Source: Paenibacillus sp. 1781tsa1 (GTDB lineage Bacteria; Bacillota; Bacilli; Paenibacillales; Paenibacillaceae). From it: a stretch of 64,000 nt of DNA. The notes below the pieces were generated by a model. The model did not search any database, was not told the origin of the DNA, and saw only the letters and a program-made list of their open reading frames with translations. Each line of letters opens with the position of its first letter. Within the stretch, counting starts at the first letter, position 1. Of the stretch, positions 47,479 to 57,359 are shown in pieces. The stretch lies in contig NZ_JAMYWY010000001.1 in assembly GCF_024159265.1 (NCBI RefSeq), positions 3,410,001 through 3,474,000 of the forward strand, read 5' to 3'. A program made the position numbers and the translations under genes.

Positions 47479-48357
47479 TTGTATTATAAAACAAAAGGAT
47501 ACCGCATATTCAGCATCGCTAACTATACTTTTCTTGGGATATTATCGTTACTCTGCATTTTACCAATTATTCATATATTGGCTGTTTCATTCAGCAGTAT
47601 GGCGCCAGCATCATCGAATCTGGTCAGCTTCTGGCCCATTGGTTTTACAACGGATGCTTATGTGAAAACCTTCGGAAATTCAAATTTCATCAACTCGCTT
47701 CTGGTGTCTCTTAAACGGACTGTGCTTGCCACAATCATCGGTATGGTCATCATGCTTATTACCGCATTTCCGTTATCCAAGGAAGATATCAGTTTCAAAG
47801 GTCGCTCCTTGTATACATGGTTCTTTGTTTTCACCATTTTGTTCAGCGGCGGTTTGATTCCAAGTTACATCCTGATCCAGAAGCTTGGACTGATGAATAC
47901 AATCTGGGCACTTATTCTGCCCGGAGCACTGTCGGTGTGGAACGTTATTCTCATGATGAACTTCTTCCGCGGACTGCCCAAAGAACTTGAAGAAGCAGCC
48001 TATTTGGATGGAGCAGGTCATATCAAAACGTTGATTCTGGTCTACGTTCCACTGTCACTTCCGGCGATCGCAACCTTGTCTTTGTTTACAATGGTGTATC
48101 AGTGGAACTCCTGGTTCGACGGAATGATCTACATGTCTGATATTAAAAACTATCCGCTTGCTTCTCTGTTACAGACTATTATTGTTCAGCAAGATCTCAG
48201 CAAAATCAACGTGGATCCTTCCATGTTGGAGAATATTTCGCAGCGGACCGTACGCGCAGCACAGATCTTTATCGGTGCGCTTCCAATTCTGATGGTATAC
48301 CCGTTTTTACAACGTTTCTTCGTAAAAGGAATTGTTATTGGAGCAGTCAAGGAATAG
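47479..48357 (+). CDS. LplC/YtcP-type ABC sugar permease
   Basis: 292 residues, TTG start after AGAGGAGAAAAGGG. Six membrane helices; EAA loop EEAAYLDGAGHIKTLILVYV and C-terminus FVKGIVIGAVKE. 15 bp after the first permease gene and 41 bp before the laminarinase gene, so all three form one operon. Confidence 0.93.
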   Translation: MYYKTKGYRIFSIANYTFLGILSLLCILPIIHILAVSFSSMAPASSNLVSFWPIGFTTDAYVKTFGNSNFINSLLVSLKRTVLATIIGMVIMLITAFPLSKEDISFKGRSLYTWFFVFTILFSGGLIPSYILIQKLGLMNTIWALILPGALSVWNVILMMNFFRGLPKELEEAAYLDGAGHIKTLILVYVPLSLPAIATLSLFTMVYQWNSWFDGMIYMSDIKNYPLASLLQTIIVQQDLSKINVDPSMLENISQRTVRAAQIFIGALPILMVYPFLQRFFVKGIVIGAVKE

Positions 48358-48398
48358 CTAGACTATGCAAGGATAACTGAGCTGAGGGAGGAAGTAAG

Positions 48399-51300
48399 AT
48401 GAGAAGAGGACTGGCATGGTTGGTTGCATCGAGTTTAATGGCTTCGCTCGTTTATCCAGCAACTGCTGGAGCAGAAAGTGTAAAGGGTCAAGCGGAGGTG
48501 GGAAATGTGCAGGCGAAAAGCCTGCACTCCTCTGTTCCCTATACAGACCTGTCCGGGCATTGGTCACAATCTGCAGTTACACGGTTGCAAGAGTTGAATG
48601 TACTGAAAGGTTATACGGACGGAACATTTAAGCCTACTCAGGTCATTAGCCGAGCTGAATTCGTTATGATTTTGGATCGGGCGTTTGGTTTCACCGGTAA
48701 TACGGCGACGGGTTCATATGCTGATCTGACTTCAGACAATTGGTACTATGATGTGATGGTTCGGGCCAATGGTTCTGGCATCATTGAAGGCACAGACCGT
48801 GAACATCTCTCACCGCAAAAACCGATTACCCGCCAAGATGCAGCGGTTATGGTGGATCGAGCTTTTCAGCTTTCAACGGTTACAAGTGAAGATAATGAAC
48901 GATTGGATTTTCAGGATGTAGATGATATTTCCAGTTATGCAAAGAAAGCGATTACCTATCTGGTAAAAGAAAATATTTTAAAAGGTTTCCAAGGTAAATT
49001 AAATCCCAAATCTCCGATTACACGAGCAGAGACAGCAACCATGTTGTCGGCGATGATTACCGATGTGAAAAGTGCTCCTGGTATATATGACTCCCGGGTG
49101 GATGGCAACTTGATTATTAAATCGACGGATGTCACGTTAAAAAATACAGTTGTCAACGGTAATCTGCTGCTGGCAGAAGGCATTGGTGAGGGGAGCGTTG
49201 TTCTTCAAGGCGTAACCGTTACAGGAAGTGTCATCATTAAAGGTGGCGGGAGTCATTCCATCGAAATTAGCAACTCCAAGTTGAATCGAGTAGTCGTTGA
49301 CAAACGTGGGGAACCCGTCAGAGTTGCCATTGCGGGAGAAAGTAACATTCAGGAGCTGCATGTCATGCAAAAATCCATTCTGGAAATCGCTTCAGACAGC
49401 CTCATTGATTCCATGAATATTCATGCAGAAGCGACTCAGACCCGAATGGATACCAAAGGTACGATCAACAAATTGAGTGTAGACGCGAGTGACGTTGTTA
49501 TCAACGGAGAGAAAGTAAAACAAGGATTGCGCACATCCATGTTGGGTGAAGAGCAACAACCTGCTTCATCGCAGCCGGGTGGTTCAACCAATGTGACAAG
49601 CACACCAACGCAATCTTCTCCAGAGGGACAATCACTGTCTACACCATCGAACCCAAGCAACCCGGCGGGGGAAAAGCCGGTTCCCGCAACAACGATTCCG
49701 CATGATCAATGGGAACTGGTCTGGAATGATGAGTTTAACGGTTCTGCGATCGATTCTTCCAAATGGACCGTGCAGGATACGGGTCTGGTTTATAATAATG
49801 AAATGCAGTATTATAGCCCCGATAACACTCGTATTACGAAAGATCAGAACCGAAGCGTGTTACAGATCGAAGCGAAAAAGGGTCCGAAAAATGGTAAGGA
49901 TTACAGCTCCGGTAAACTGATCTCCATGGGAAAAGGCGACTGGACCTACGGTAAAGTGGTAGTACGTGCGAAGCTTCCTATTGAAAAAGGCATGTGGCCC
50001 GCCATATGGATGATGCCTACGGATGAAGCACATTATGGCGGATGGCCTGCCTCTGGTGAGATCGACATTATGGAGCTTATCGGCGGCAGTCAGAGCAATA
50101 ACAAGGTATATAGCACGTTGCATTATGATAGTGTGAAGCCTGATGGTTCCCATGGACACGATCAGGGAAGCCTTACTCTTCCGGAGGGAGAAACTTTTGC
50201 TGACGATTATCATGATTTCCAGGTGGAATGGTTGCCGGGCATGATTCGCTTCTATGTGGATGGAAAGTTGCACCATGAAGTGACTAACTGGCAAACAAAG
50301 GCTGCGGGTCAACCGGAGTATTATACATTTCCTGCACCATTTGATCGTCCATTCTATCTGATTCTGAATCTGGCAGTCGGAGGAGACTGGCCGGGCTCAC
50401 CTGAGAGCAGTTTCACTTCAGAAACAATGAATGTTGATTTTGTGCGTGTGTACTCTTACAAAAATCTAAACACTTGGCCGGATGTAACAACGAGTCCGAT
50501 CGAGCCTGTACAACAGCGTGAACCACAAGCCGATGGCAATCAACTCTACAATGATCGTTTTGCGGAAGCATCTGGAGATAACGGTGTTCCTTCGCAATGG
50601 AAATTCATTACAAATGCTGACGGAGTGGGCAGTGTGCAAGTTGTAGAGGATGAGCAGAAAGGGAAAGCAGCACAAGTTAGTATCGATGCACCAGGGACTG
50701 AAAACTATTCGGTTCAACTTACTCAGATGCCCATGTACATGAAGAAAAACAAAAAGTACAAGATACAGTTTGATGCGAAAGCTTCTGCTAACCGTACGAT
50801 CATGTCCAAAGTGAACCAATTCGAAAAAAGTTGGACGAATTACTCGGGTGATCACACCTTTACACTTACGACAGATTGGCAGTCCTATGATTATACTTTC
50901 AACATGCGCGATGGATCAGATAATAATGCCAGATTCGAATTTAATTTGGGATTGGATGATAAAACCGTTTGGCTTGCCAATGTTCGACTGATTGAAGTGG
51001 GTGAGGCGGATCCATTAGTTGTAGAACGAAACACACTGCCTGATGGCAATTTCATCTATAATGGTACATTTGATCAAGGCAAGGAACGCCTCGGTTTCTG
51101 GACCACCAGTGTTCAGGAGAGTGCTGAAGCCAAAGTCAGCGTGAATAACTTCTTGAAATTCCCGATTATGGAACGTCAACTGGTTGTGGATGTTACGCAG
51201 ACAAATGGTGAACCACAACAGGTTTCGGTGAACCAACCGGAGTTGAAACTGGAGGCCAATTCAACATATGGATTCTCCTTTGATGCCAAGGCAGATTCAT

Positions 51301-52856
51301 CACGAAGCATCGATATCGATGTTGTCAGCAGTAATGGGCATACGGTGCAGGTTCATCAAGGGCAAAACCTCTCATTGAGTCAAGAAATGAAAACGTATAC
51401 CGGAGAGATCATCATTGGAGATGGGCCAGCAATCGCACAATCCGAACTTAGACTGTTATTCGGAAGTTCCAACGGCAAGGTATATGTGGACAATGTGCGT
51501 CTGACCAAACGTGGCAAACCACTGTCCGTGAATGGCTACGCACATATACCTGCAACCGAAGCCTGGATGATGCAAGGTTTGCAATTGGAGGACTCCGTCG
51601 AAGGCGGCAAACACGTCAGCTACATGGATCAGGGAGATCTGCTCCAGTATAAAATCGATGTTGCCCAAGAGGGGGAATATGTACTGTCTGCCCGAATGGC
51701 CAGCGGGAAAAGTGATTCTGAGGTACGATTCAGCATTCAGGATGAACAAGGTACAATCGTTGCTCAATCCGAACTGAATCTCGGAGACACGGGGGGATGG
51801 CAAACATACAAAACCGTGTATTTCCCAGGGGTCAACTTGACAGCAGGCAAACCCTATTATGTGAATTTTGAAGGAGCAGATTATAATACACGTTGGGTGG
51901 ATATTTCAAAAAACAAAATTCAGAACAGCCAGCTTGCAGCGAATCTGAATCATTGGGAGCTAATTCCTAATGATCTTACAGCTTCACATGAAGAGAGCAA
52001 AGGATTAGCGATTAACTTGCCTGGTACAAGTGAACATTGGTGGGATGCATTGCTGCAACAAGGTCAGATCGAACTGGATGCAAATAAATCATACCGACTT
52101 ACCTTCGAGGCATCTGCTTCAAGTCCTAAATCCATGCAAGCGGTCCTTTCTCAGAATGCAGGGGATTTTGTGAAGTATTTCGAAGAAGAAGTGGAATTAA
52201 CTGCGGATCCACAGTCGTATAGTTATACAATCACCATGGGAGATACCTCTGATTCGGCAGCCATACTTGCATTCGGACTAGGATATCCGCTACCTGCAGG
52301 TGAACACTCGATTAACATCCATAATATTCAGTTATATGAAGTGAATCCGAATGCAGATCAAGGAGGGCAACCAGCTCATGTTAATCTTATTTCCAATGGA
52401 GACTTCTCCAAAGGTAAAGACAGCTGGTTTACCTACGCGGATGGTAATGCAGCTGATCTTGAGATGCAAGTTAGCAATCAACAGCTTCATGCCAAGATTG
52501 GTAATGCTGGACAGAACCCATGGGATCGTCAAGTCATCAATGAAGGATTTGGCATACAGCAAGGTTTTAAATACAAATTAACGTTTAAAGCCAAAGCGGA
52601 GAAGTCCAGAAAAGTGGGTTTGGGAATTGGATGGGTCGACGCAGCTGCCAACTATGAATGGCATGGATTCTTTGGTGCACGAGTTGATTTGACTCCAGAA
52701 GAACAGGAGTTCACGTTTACATTTGATGCAACAGAAGCCAGCTATGCGAATACTCGCATCTCATTTGATCTGGGTAACATCGACGGCGCAGAAGACGGTA
52801 ACACAACGGTCTCTTTGTCCGATGTCAACTTGATTAATCTGGGTCCTGCCAATTAG
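48399..52856 (+). CDS. Cell-wall-anchored GH16 laminarinase, SLH3-CBM54-like-GH16-multiple CBM
   Basis: 1485 residues. Signal peptide about 1-25. Three SLH domains (about 47-98, 107-158, 169-220) anchor it to the wall. Residues about 228-370 are a repetitive beta-helix-like region resembling CBM54. A Ser/Pro/Thr linker (about 383-432) precedes the GH16 domain (about 436-690) with catalytic E554-x-D556-x2-E559 (GEIDIME). Downstream are two CBM4/9-like modules (about 705-1035), a CBM6-like module (about 1040-1165) and two further CBM4/9-like modules. The plan is like Lic16A of Clostridium thermocellum. It cuts beta-1,3-glucan at the cell surface, supplying the importer encoded just upstream. 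ATG after GAGGGAGGAAG. Confidence 0.92.
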   Translation: MRRGLAWLVASSLMASLVYPATAGAESVKGQAEVGNVQAKSLHSSVPYTDLSGHWSQSAVTRLQELNVLKGYTDGTFKPTQVISRAEFVMILDRAFGFTGNTATGSYADLTSDNWYYDVMVRANGSGIIEGTDREHLSPQKPITRQDAAVMVDRAFQLSTVTSEDNERLDFQDVDDISSYAKKAITYLVKENILKGFQGKLNPKSPITRAETATMLSAMITDVKSAPGIYDSRVDGNLIIKSTDVTLKNTVVNGNLLLAEGIGEGSVVLQGVTVTGSVIIKGGGSHSIEISNSKLNRVVVDKRGEPVRVAIAGESNIQELHVMQKSILEIASDSLIDSMNIHAEATQTRMDTKGTINKLSVDASDVVINGEKVKQGLRTSMLGEEQQPASSQPGGSTNVTSTPTQSSPEGQSLSTPSNPSNPAGEKPVPATTIPHDQWELVWNDEFNGSAIDSSKWTVQDTGLVYNNEMQYYSPDNTRITKDQNRSVLQIEAKKGPKNGKDYSSGKLISMGKGDWTYGKVVVRAKLPIEKGMWPAIWMMPTDEAHYGGWPASGEIDIMELIGGSQSNNKVYSTLHYDSVKPDGSHGHDQGSLTLPEGETFADDYHDFQVEWLPGMIRFYVDGKLHHEVTNWQTKAAGQPEYYTFPAPFDRPFYLILNLAVGGDWPGSPESSFTSETMNVDFVRVYSYKNLNTWPDVTTSPIEPVQQREPQADGNQLYNDRFAEASGDNGVPSQWKFITNADGVGSVQVVEDEQKGKAAQVSIDAPGTENYSVQLTQMPMYMKKNKKYKIQFDAKASANRTIMSKVNQFEKSWTNYSGDHTFTLTTDWQSYDYTFNMRDGSDNNARFEFNLGLDDKTVWLANVRLIEVGEADPLVVERNTLPDGNFIYNGTFDQGKERLGFWTTSVQESAEAKVSVNNFLKFPIMERQLVVDVTQTNGEPQQVSVNQPELKLEANSTYGFSFDAKADSSRSIDIDVVSSNGHTVQVHQGQNLSLSQEMKTYTGEIIIGDGPAIAQSELRLLFGSSNGKVYVDNVRLTKRGKPLSVNGYAHIPATEAWMMQGLQLEDSVEGGKHVSYMDQGDLLQYKIDVAQEGEYVLSARMASGKSDSEVRFSIQDEQGTIVAQSELNLGDTGGWQTYKTVYFPGVNLTAGKPYYVNFEGADYNTRWVDISKNKIQNSQLAANLNHWELIPNDLTASHEESKGLAINLPGTSEHWWDALLQQGQIELDANKSYRLTFEASASSPKSMQAVLSQNAGDFVKYFEEEVELTADPQSYSYTITMGDTSDSAAILAFGLGYPLPAGEHSINIHNIQLYEVNPNADQGGQPAHVNLISNGDFSKGKDSWFTYADGNAADLEMQVSNQQLHAKIGNAGQNPWDRQVINEGFGIQQGFKYKLTFKAKAEKSRKVGLGIGWVDAAANYEWHGFFGARVDLTPEEQEFTFTFDATEASYANTRISFDLGNIDGAEDGNTTVSLSDVNLINLGPAN

Positions 52857-52963
52857 CTTCTACTCTCATCCTCTTAGCGGCTAAAAACGTAGAATAAAGT
52901 TGCCTTATAGTGACATCATAAAGGGGTAGTACACATCTCAGTTTCCAGAGGAGGATCTCTTTT

Positions 52964-53092
52964 ATGGCTGACCAGAAGAAACGAAAAGAAGCTGCCTGGA
53001 AGTCACGAAAGCAAGAACAGCATCCCCATGGTAAAATCAAATCGCTAAAAGAATTATCCAGCGAGTATGAAGAGAAACCTACTACGAATTAA
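52964..53092 (+). CDS. Small basic protein (42 residues)
   Basis: ATG follows GAGGAGG by 9 bp and encodes a very basic, Lys/Arg/Gln-rich start (MADQKKRKEAAWKSRKQEQ), then HPHGKIKSLKELSSEYEEK. No domain is recognised; it is mostly charged and probably disordered or helical. The strong ribosome binding site and the terminator just after it support a real gene. Confidence 0.6.
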   Translation: MADQKKRKEAAWKSRKQEQHPHGKIKSLKELSSEYEEKPTTN

Positions 53093-53096
53093 ACGA

Positions 53097-53131
53097 AAGA
53101 CTGTCAGTGAACATTACTGGCAGTCTTTTTA
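53097..53131 (+). terminator. Intrinsic terminator after the small basic protein gene
   Basis: AAGACTGTCAGT / ACTGGCAGTCTT hairpin followed by TTTT. Confidence 0.85.
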
Positions 53132-53173
53132 TATGTGGTAAACATTGAGCACTAAGTGTATACACTCTGTCCT

Positions 53174-53218
53174 AAAAACGAATGAACATAAGATATAGTA
53201 TATATATAGTTCGTAAAT
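53174..53218. promoter_or_regulatory. Possible pair of PurBox-like sites
   Basis: Inverted CGAA-containing motifs: about 53174-53186 on the plus strand, and 53206-53218 on the minus strand where ATTTACGAACTAT matches the Bacillus PurBox at 12 of 13 positions. The 19-bp gap is slightly longer than usual (16-17), and the first box is weak. Confidence 0.3.
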
Positions 53219-53242
53219 AACTGTGAACAAATCGTCAAATCG

Positions 53243-53271
53243 TTGACATCGCATGTTATTTTAATTAGAAT
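53243..53271 (+). promoter_or_regulatory. Sigma-A promoter of the purine-permease leader
   Basis: TTGACA (53243-53248), 17-bp spacer, TAGAAT (53266-53271). Transcription should begin near 53278, giving a leader of about 190 nt. Confidence 0.75.
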
Positions 53272-53277
53272 ACGAAA

Positions 53278-53467
53278 TGGACTTCAGGTTAAAACAGAGA
53301 TGAGTATCTTTATGTTTCGTTTTTATGTTTCGTACAGAGCATAGCTGTTAAATCTTTAATCCTAACAACGAATATAGGAGCGTTAATATTACAATCCTAT
53401 ATGAGGCTTAGGATTTTTTTGTTTTTAGCTTAGGAGTATAAATTGAAAGTTGGAGGCTGGCTTTATC
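53278..53467 (+). promoter_or_regulatory. Long 5' leader with internal terminator before the purine permease gene
   Basis: Within the leader, AATCCTAA (53358-53365) pairs with TTAGGATT (53408-53415), and ATATAGGA (53372-53379) pairs with TCCTATAT (53395-53402) inside it; seven T follow. This is a strong intrinsic terminator between promoter and gene, the usual layout of a riboswitch or attenuator. The conserved purine-aptamer cores (GTTTCTACC, CCGTAAA) are not present. Confidence 0.55.
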
Positions 53468-54766
53468 ATGGACAAATGGTTCAAGCTCAAAGAAAGAGGT
53501 ACGAGCATTCCCACAGAGATTATCGCTGGGATTACAACATTCTTCACAATGGTATACATAGTGATCGTAAACCCAGGAATACTCAGCAGCACGGGCATGG
53601 ACTTCAACGGAGTATTTATTGCAACCGTACTGGCAAGTATTGTGGGAACTCTGATTATGGGAATATGGTCCAATTATCCCATCGTCATCGCGCCGGGTAT
53701 GGGACTGAATGCATTCTTTGCGTATAGCGTCGTTGCCGGGTATGGCGTGTCCTGGCAGGTTGCACTGGGAGCGGTATTTATTGCAGGGATTTTGTTTATT
53801 ATTTTATCGCTTACATCATTCCGGTACATGTTGCTAGATGCCATTCCTGCTAGCTTAAAACATGCCATAACGGCAGGGATCGGATTGTTTATTACAACGG
53901 TAGGTCTGCAAAATGCCGGCATTATTGCCGATTCAGAATCGAATTTGATTACGATCGGAAACCTGGCTGAGCCAATGGCTTATCTGACTATTATCGGATT
54001 GATTATTACCGTTGTGCTGATGGCTTACAAAGTGAAGGGTTACCTGTTCATCGGAATGGTGGTTACAGCGATACTTGCCTGGATCATGGGACTATTCCAA
54101 ATGCCGGAATCGATTGTATCCATGCCGCAAGGCCTGACGTCAACGGCTCTGCAACTGGATCTGGCAGGTGTATTCTCAAATGGCTTGTATACGATCATAT
54201 TTACGTTCCTGCTGATCACACTGTTTGATACAACGGGCACGATGCTCGGCGTTGCCGAACAAGCAGGATTGCTTAAGGAAGGTAAATTTCCACGCTCGCG
54301 TGGCGCACTATTGGCAGATGCCGTAGGAACAACCAGTGGCGCTTTGCTTGGAACAAGCCCAACATCGGCTTACATCGAGTCCAGCACGGGGGTGGCTGCA
54401 GGAGGAAGAACGGGACTCACAGCGGTAACGGTAAGTGTGCTTCTTGCTCTGACGTTGTTCTTCACACCGATCGTAAGTGTAATTTCAAGCATTCCGGCGA
54501 TCACTTCTCCGGCACTGATCATTGTTGGGTACTTTATGATTAACGTTATCAGCAAAATCAAATGGGATGATCTCGAAGAAGCATTTCCTGCCTTCTTAAT
54601 TATCATCCTTACTCCGCTCACGCATAGTATTGCGACAGGGATCGGCGTAGGTTTCATCTTTTATCCGGTACTCAAGTTGCTTCGCGGAAAAGGCAAGGAT
54701 GTTCATCCGATATTCTATATCTTTGCGGTATTGTTCTTCATTCAGCTTGTATTCCTGGACCACTAA
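53468..54766 (+). CDS. NCS2/AzgA-type guanine-hypoxanthine permease (PbuG/PbuO-like)
   Basis: 432 residues from ATG 53468 (TTGGAGG upstream at a slightly long spacing; an in-frame TTG is at 53450). About 12-14 membrane segments. Family signatures are the N-terminus ERGTSIPTEIIAGITTFFTM, APGMGLNAFFAYSVV, and TTSGALLGTSPTSAYIESST. A proton-coupled importer of purine bases. Monocistronic between two terminators. Confidence 0.92.
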   Translation: MDKWFKLKERGTSIPTEIIAGITTFFTMVYIVIVNPGILSSTGMDFNGVFIATVLASIVGTLIMGIWSNYPIVIAPGMGLNAFFAYSVVAGYGVSWQVALGAVFIAGILFIILSLTSFRYMLLDAIPASLKHAITAGIGLFITTVGLQNAGIIADSESNLITIGNLAEPMAYLTIIGLIITVVLMAYKVKGYLFIGMVVTAILAWIMGLFQMPESIVSMPQGLTSTALQLDLAGVFSNGLYTIIFTFLLITLFDTTGTMLGVAEQAGLLKEGKFPRSRGALLADAVGTTSGALLGTSPTSAYIESSTGVAAGGRTGLTAVTVSVLLALTLFFTPIVSVISSIPAITSPALIIVGYFMINVISKIKWDDLEEAFPAFLIIILTPLTHSIATGIGVGFIFYPVLKLLRGKGKDVHPIFYIFAVLFFIQLVFLDH

Positions 54767-54781
54767 AATGGTCTAACCCTA

Positions 54782-54818
54782 AAGAGAACTGCTCTAACAA
54801 GCAGCTCTCTTTTTTTTG
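54782..54818 (+). terminator. Intrinsic terminator after the purine permease gene
   Basis: AAGAGAACTGC / GCAGCTCTCTT hairpin followed by TTTTTTT. Confidence 0.88.
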
Positions 54819-54922
54819 CAGTTCATATTCCGTTCATATTCCCGTCACGAAGGGTACATCTTCCATCGTTACACTATACCTATGTCGCAAGAGCGGCTCT
54901 ACAGATATATAGACAGGAGAAG

Positions 54923-55906
54923 ATGGATGTGGGAAATACAGTGGATATAACAACAACGGGGACTAAGGGCCGCAAAAAACGGAACTTATGGTTAAAAATA
55001 ATTGGAGGTATTGTCGGCGCGCTGGTGTTGTTCATGGGCATCACGTTTGTCGTTCATACAATCAGTAATGGGATCGAGAAAAAGAAAATTGAATCGTATG
55101 GCCAATATGTCAATGTCGATGGGAAAAAAATGAATGTGTCCATTCAAGGCAGCGGCGAACAAACGATTGTGCTTTTGCCTGGACAAGGAACTCCGTCACC
55201 AGTACTTGATTTCAAATTGTTAATCGATGAATTGACGCCTGATTACAAAGTTGTGGCGATTGAGCCTTTCGGTTATGGGTTAAGCGACCAGACCGAAACG
55301 GAGAGAACCACCGAGAATATCGTCAGTGAAGTTCATGAAGCTGTACAGCAGCTCGGGATTAACCGCTACATTCTGATGGGCCATTCCATCACGGGACTAT
55401 ATGCAGCGACGTATGTGAACACGTATCCGGATGAAGTTTCAGCTTTTGTCGGGATCGACAGCAGTGTTCCGAATCAACCGGGGATGGATGTCAAATTACC
55501 TTTGAACTTCATGAAATTTCTTAAACAATCAGGTCTGATGAGAGTACTTTCAAAAGTGAGCGGTGATTCAGATGCATCACTTGCATACGACGAACATACC
55601 AAAGAACAGATGAGGTTGATTTCGAATCAAGTCTCGACAAATCCAACATTAGTAGATGAGCTTAAACACTTGGGTTCCAATTTCAAAAATGGAGAAAAGC
55701 TTACTTACCCTCATGATCTGCCGATGCTGCTCTTCGTTCAATCCAATAACGAGCATAACCCGCAGTGGATACCACTGCATGAAGAACAAGTCAAACAATC
55801 GGCACAGGGCAAAATGATCCCAATGGAAGGATCACATTACCTGCATCATACGAAATACAAAGAAATCGCCGAGGAATTCAAATCTTACATGAAACAAATC
55901 CAATAG
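54923..55906 (+). CDS. Membrane-anchored alpha/beta hydrolase
   Basis: 327 residues. A short basic cytoplasmic tail and one membrane helix (about 25-47) are followed by an external alpha/beta-hydrolase domain. The nucleophile elbow is GHSITG (LMGHSITGLY), and the catalytic His is probably in EGSHYLHH near the end. HG-type oxyanion region LLPGQGTPSP. The substrate is unknown; esterase or lipase-like. ATG after CAGGAGAAG. Confidence 0.87.
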   Translation: MDVGNTVDITTTGTKGRKKRNLWLKIIGGIVGALVLFMGITFVVHTISNGIEKKKIESYGQYVNVDGKKMNVSIQGSGEQTIVLLPGQGTPSPVLDFKLLIDELTPDYKVVAIEPFGYGLSDQTETERTTENIVSEVHEAVQQLGINRYILMGHSITGLYAATYVNTYPDEVSAFVGIDSSVPNQPGMDVKLPLNFMKFLKQSGLMRVLSKVSGDSDASLAYDEHTKEQMRLISNQVSTNPTLVDELKHLGSNFKNGEKLTYPHDLPMLLFVQSNNEHNPQWIPLHEEQVKQSAQGKMIPMEGSHYLHHTKYKEIAEEFKSYMKQIQ

Positions 55907-55921
55907 GATGATTAATCATTG

Positions 55922-55957
55922 AACTGCGGTGCCGAACTTGGTGCCGTGGTTTTTTCT
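55922..55957. terminator. Possible terminator between convergent genes
   Basis: AACTGCGGTGCC / GGTGCCGTGGTT imperfect hairpin followed by TTTTT. Confidence 0.55.
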
Positions 55958-55973
55958 GATACAATCAGCAAAA

Positions 55974-57335
55974 CTACTGTACCAATTGTGCCATATCCGG
56001 CTGCAATTTGGTACGCAAAACATATAACATGATGGCCCCAACTAGGAACGCCACGGCATCCGCAATAACGAGCGACCAGATCACTCCATGAAAGCCGTTC
56101 ATTTGATTAGCGATATACAAGACAGGAATTAGTGTAATCCCTTGAATGATGGACATAACAAACGCCGCGGTTCCTTGGGCTGTTGCTTGGAAGATCCCCA
56201 TAAACAAAGAAGTCATTCCTGTAATAAACAAGGATAAGAAGGTCACATGGAGAATGTAGCTACCCATTTCAATTAATTGAGGGTCAGTCGTAAATAAACC
56301 AATCAAGTGGTCAGAGATCAGATAAACAATAACACCGAACAGGACGGCTAACGCCAAAATAGATTTGATCGTGAATCCAATCGTTTGTTTCATGCGTAAT
56401 TTATTCGCTGTGAATGAGAAGGCAATCAACGGCACAACTCCCTCGCACAAGCCCATCAGAATAAACTCAGGAAATTGCAATAAACGTGATGAGATTCCAT
56501 ACCCCGCAACAGCCTGATCTCCATATTCAACAAGAAAAAGATTAAGAATAAGCGACATTGCACCTAAGAAGACACTCATAACAAAGACGGGAACTCCAAT
56601 TTTTAATACATTGCTCAAGATGTCCTTGGTCACCTTGAACCATTTCAGGGAGACGGTTAAGAATTGACTCTTATAACTCATATGGAAAGCGTAAAATGCA
56701 CTTGCAACCAAGTTGGATATAACAGTAGCAGATGCAACCCCGATCACACCCCAATGGAAGACAAAAATGAATAGCGCATCGAGGATAATATTTATAACAA
56801 CACTGAGAATCATACCGGTCATTGAGGTAATTGCTGAACCTTCTGAGCGCACAATATTCTCCAGCGTGAAAAATAAAATGACAAATGGTGAACCAATAAG
56901 CATAACCGTCACATAGTCTTTCGTAAATCCGAAGGACTCAGGCGTTGCGCCCAGCCCATGAACGATTGGTTCGATCAGCGGGAGCCCAACGGCAATCACA
57001 ATAATTCCCAATACTAAACTACTGTAAAAGGCGAATGAAGATACATGCTTCAAATCATCTACTTTTTTCTCTCCCAGTAAACGGGAGATGAATGTACCGC
57101 TACCTATACCAATTAAATTACCAAGGGCCATGATGACCGAGAATAAAGGTAAAGTTAATGCGAGTGCGGTTAACATTGCCGTATTACCCAGTGTACCAAG
57201 GAAATAGGCGTTCAAGATGGAGTAAATAACACTCATTGACGTGCCTAGCATCATTGGGACAGCAAAGTGAGCTACGGCTTTGGCGATTGGTGCTTTTTCA
57301 AAGTAATGGAGGTTTTCTGCATCCATGTGGGTCAC
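55974..57335 (-). CDS. MATE family multidrug efflux transporter
   Basis: 453 residues, twelve membrane segments in two repeats. Typical N-terminal half (APIAKAVAHFAVPMMLGTSM, IGIGSGTFISRLLGEKK). It exports cationic drugs or metabolites using Na+ or H+. GTG start at 57335 or ATG three codons later; neither has a strong ribosome binding site. It is divergent from a TetR regulator with palindromic operators in between. Confidence 0.9.
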   Translation of the reverse strand: MTHMDAENLHYFEKAPIAKAVAHFAVPMMLGTSMSVIYSILNAYFLGTLGNTAMLTALALTLPLFSVIMALGNLIGIGSGTFISRLLGEKKVDDLKHVSSFAFYSSLVLGIIVIAVGLPLIEPIVHGLGATPESFGFTKDYVTVMLIGSPFVILFFTLENIVRSEGSAITSMTGMILSVVINIILDALFIFVFHWGVIGVASATVISNLVASAFYAFHMSYKSQFLTVSLKWFKVTKDILSNVLKIGVPVFVMSVFLGAMSLILNLFLVEYGDQAVAGYGISSRLLQFPEFILMGLCEGVVPLIAFSFTANKLRMKQTIGFTIKSILALAVLFGVIVYLISDHLIGLFTTDPQLIEMGSYILHVTFLSLFITGMTSLFMGIFQATAQGTAAFVMSIIQGITLIPVLYIANQMNGFHGVIWSLVIADAVAFLVGAIMLYVLRTKLQPDMAQLVQ

Positions 57336-57359
57336 TACTTTCTTCGTTAATATTGATCT

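Noticed and set aside
49860-50312. Leftward 150-residue ORF inside the laminarinase gene
   Set aside because: Antisense to the GH16 catalytic domain; no signals.
53150-53450. Purine (guanine/adenine) riboswitch before the permease
   Set aside because: Expected from the gene family, but the conserved aptamer sequences GTTTCTACC and CCGTAAA are not present.
53443-53727. 94-residue ORF starting at TTG 53443 with AGGAG 7 bp upstream
   Set aside because: Overlaps the purine permease in another frame, and its composition (many His, Arg, Trp) is that of a shadow. The permease frame is unambiguous.
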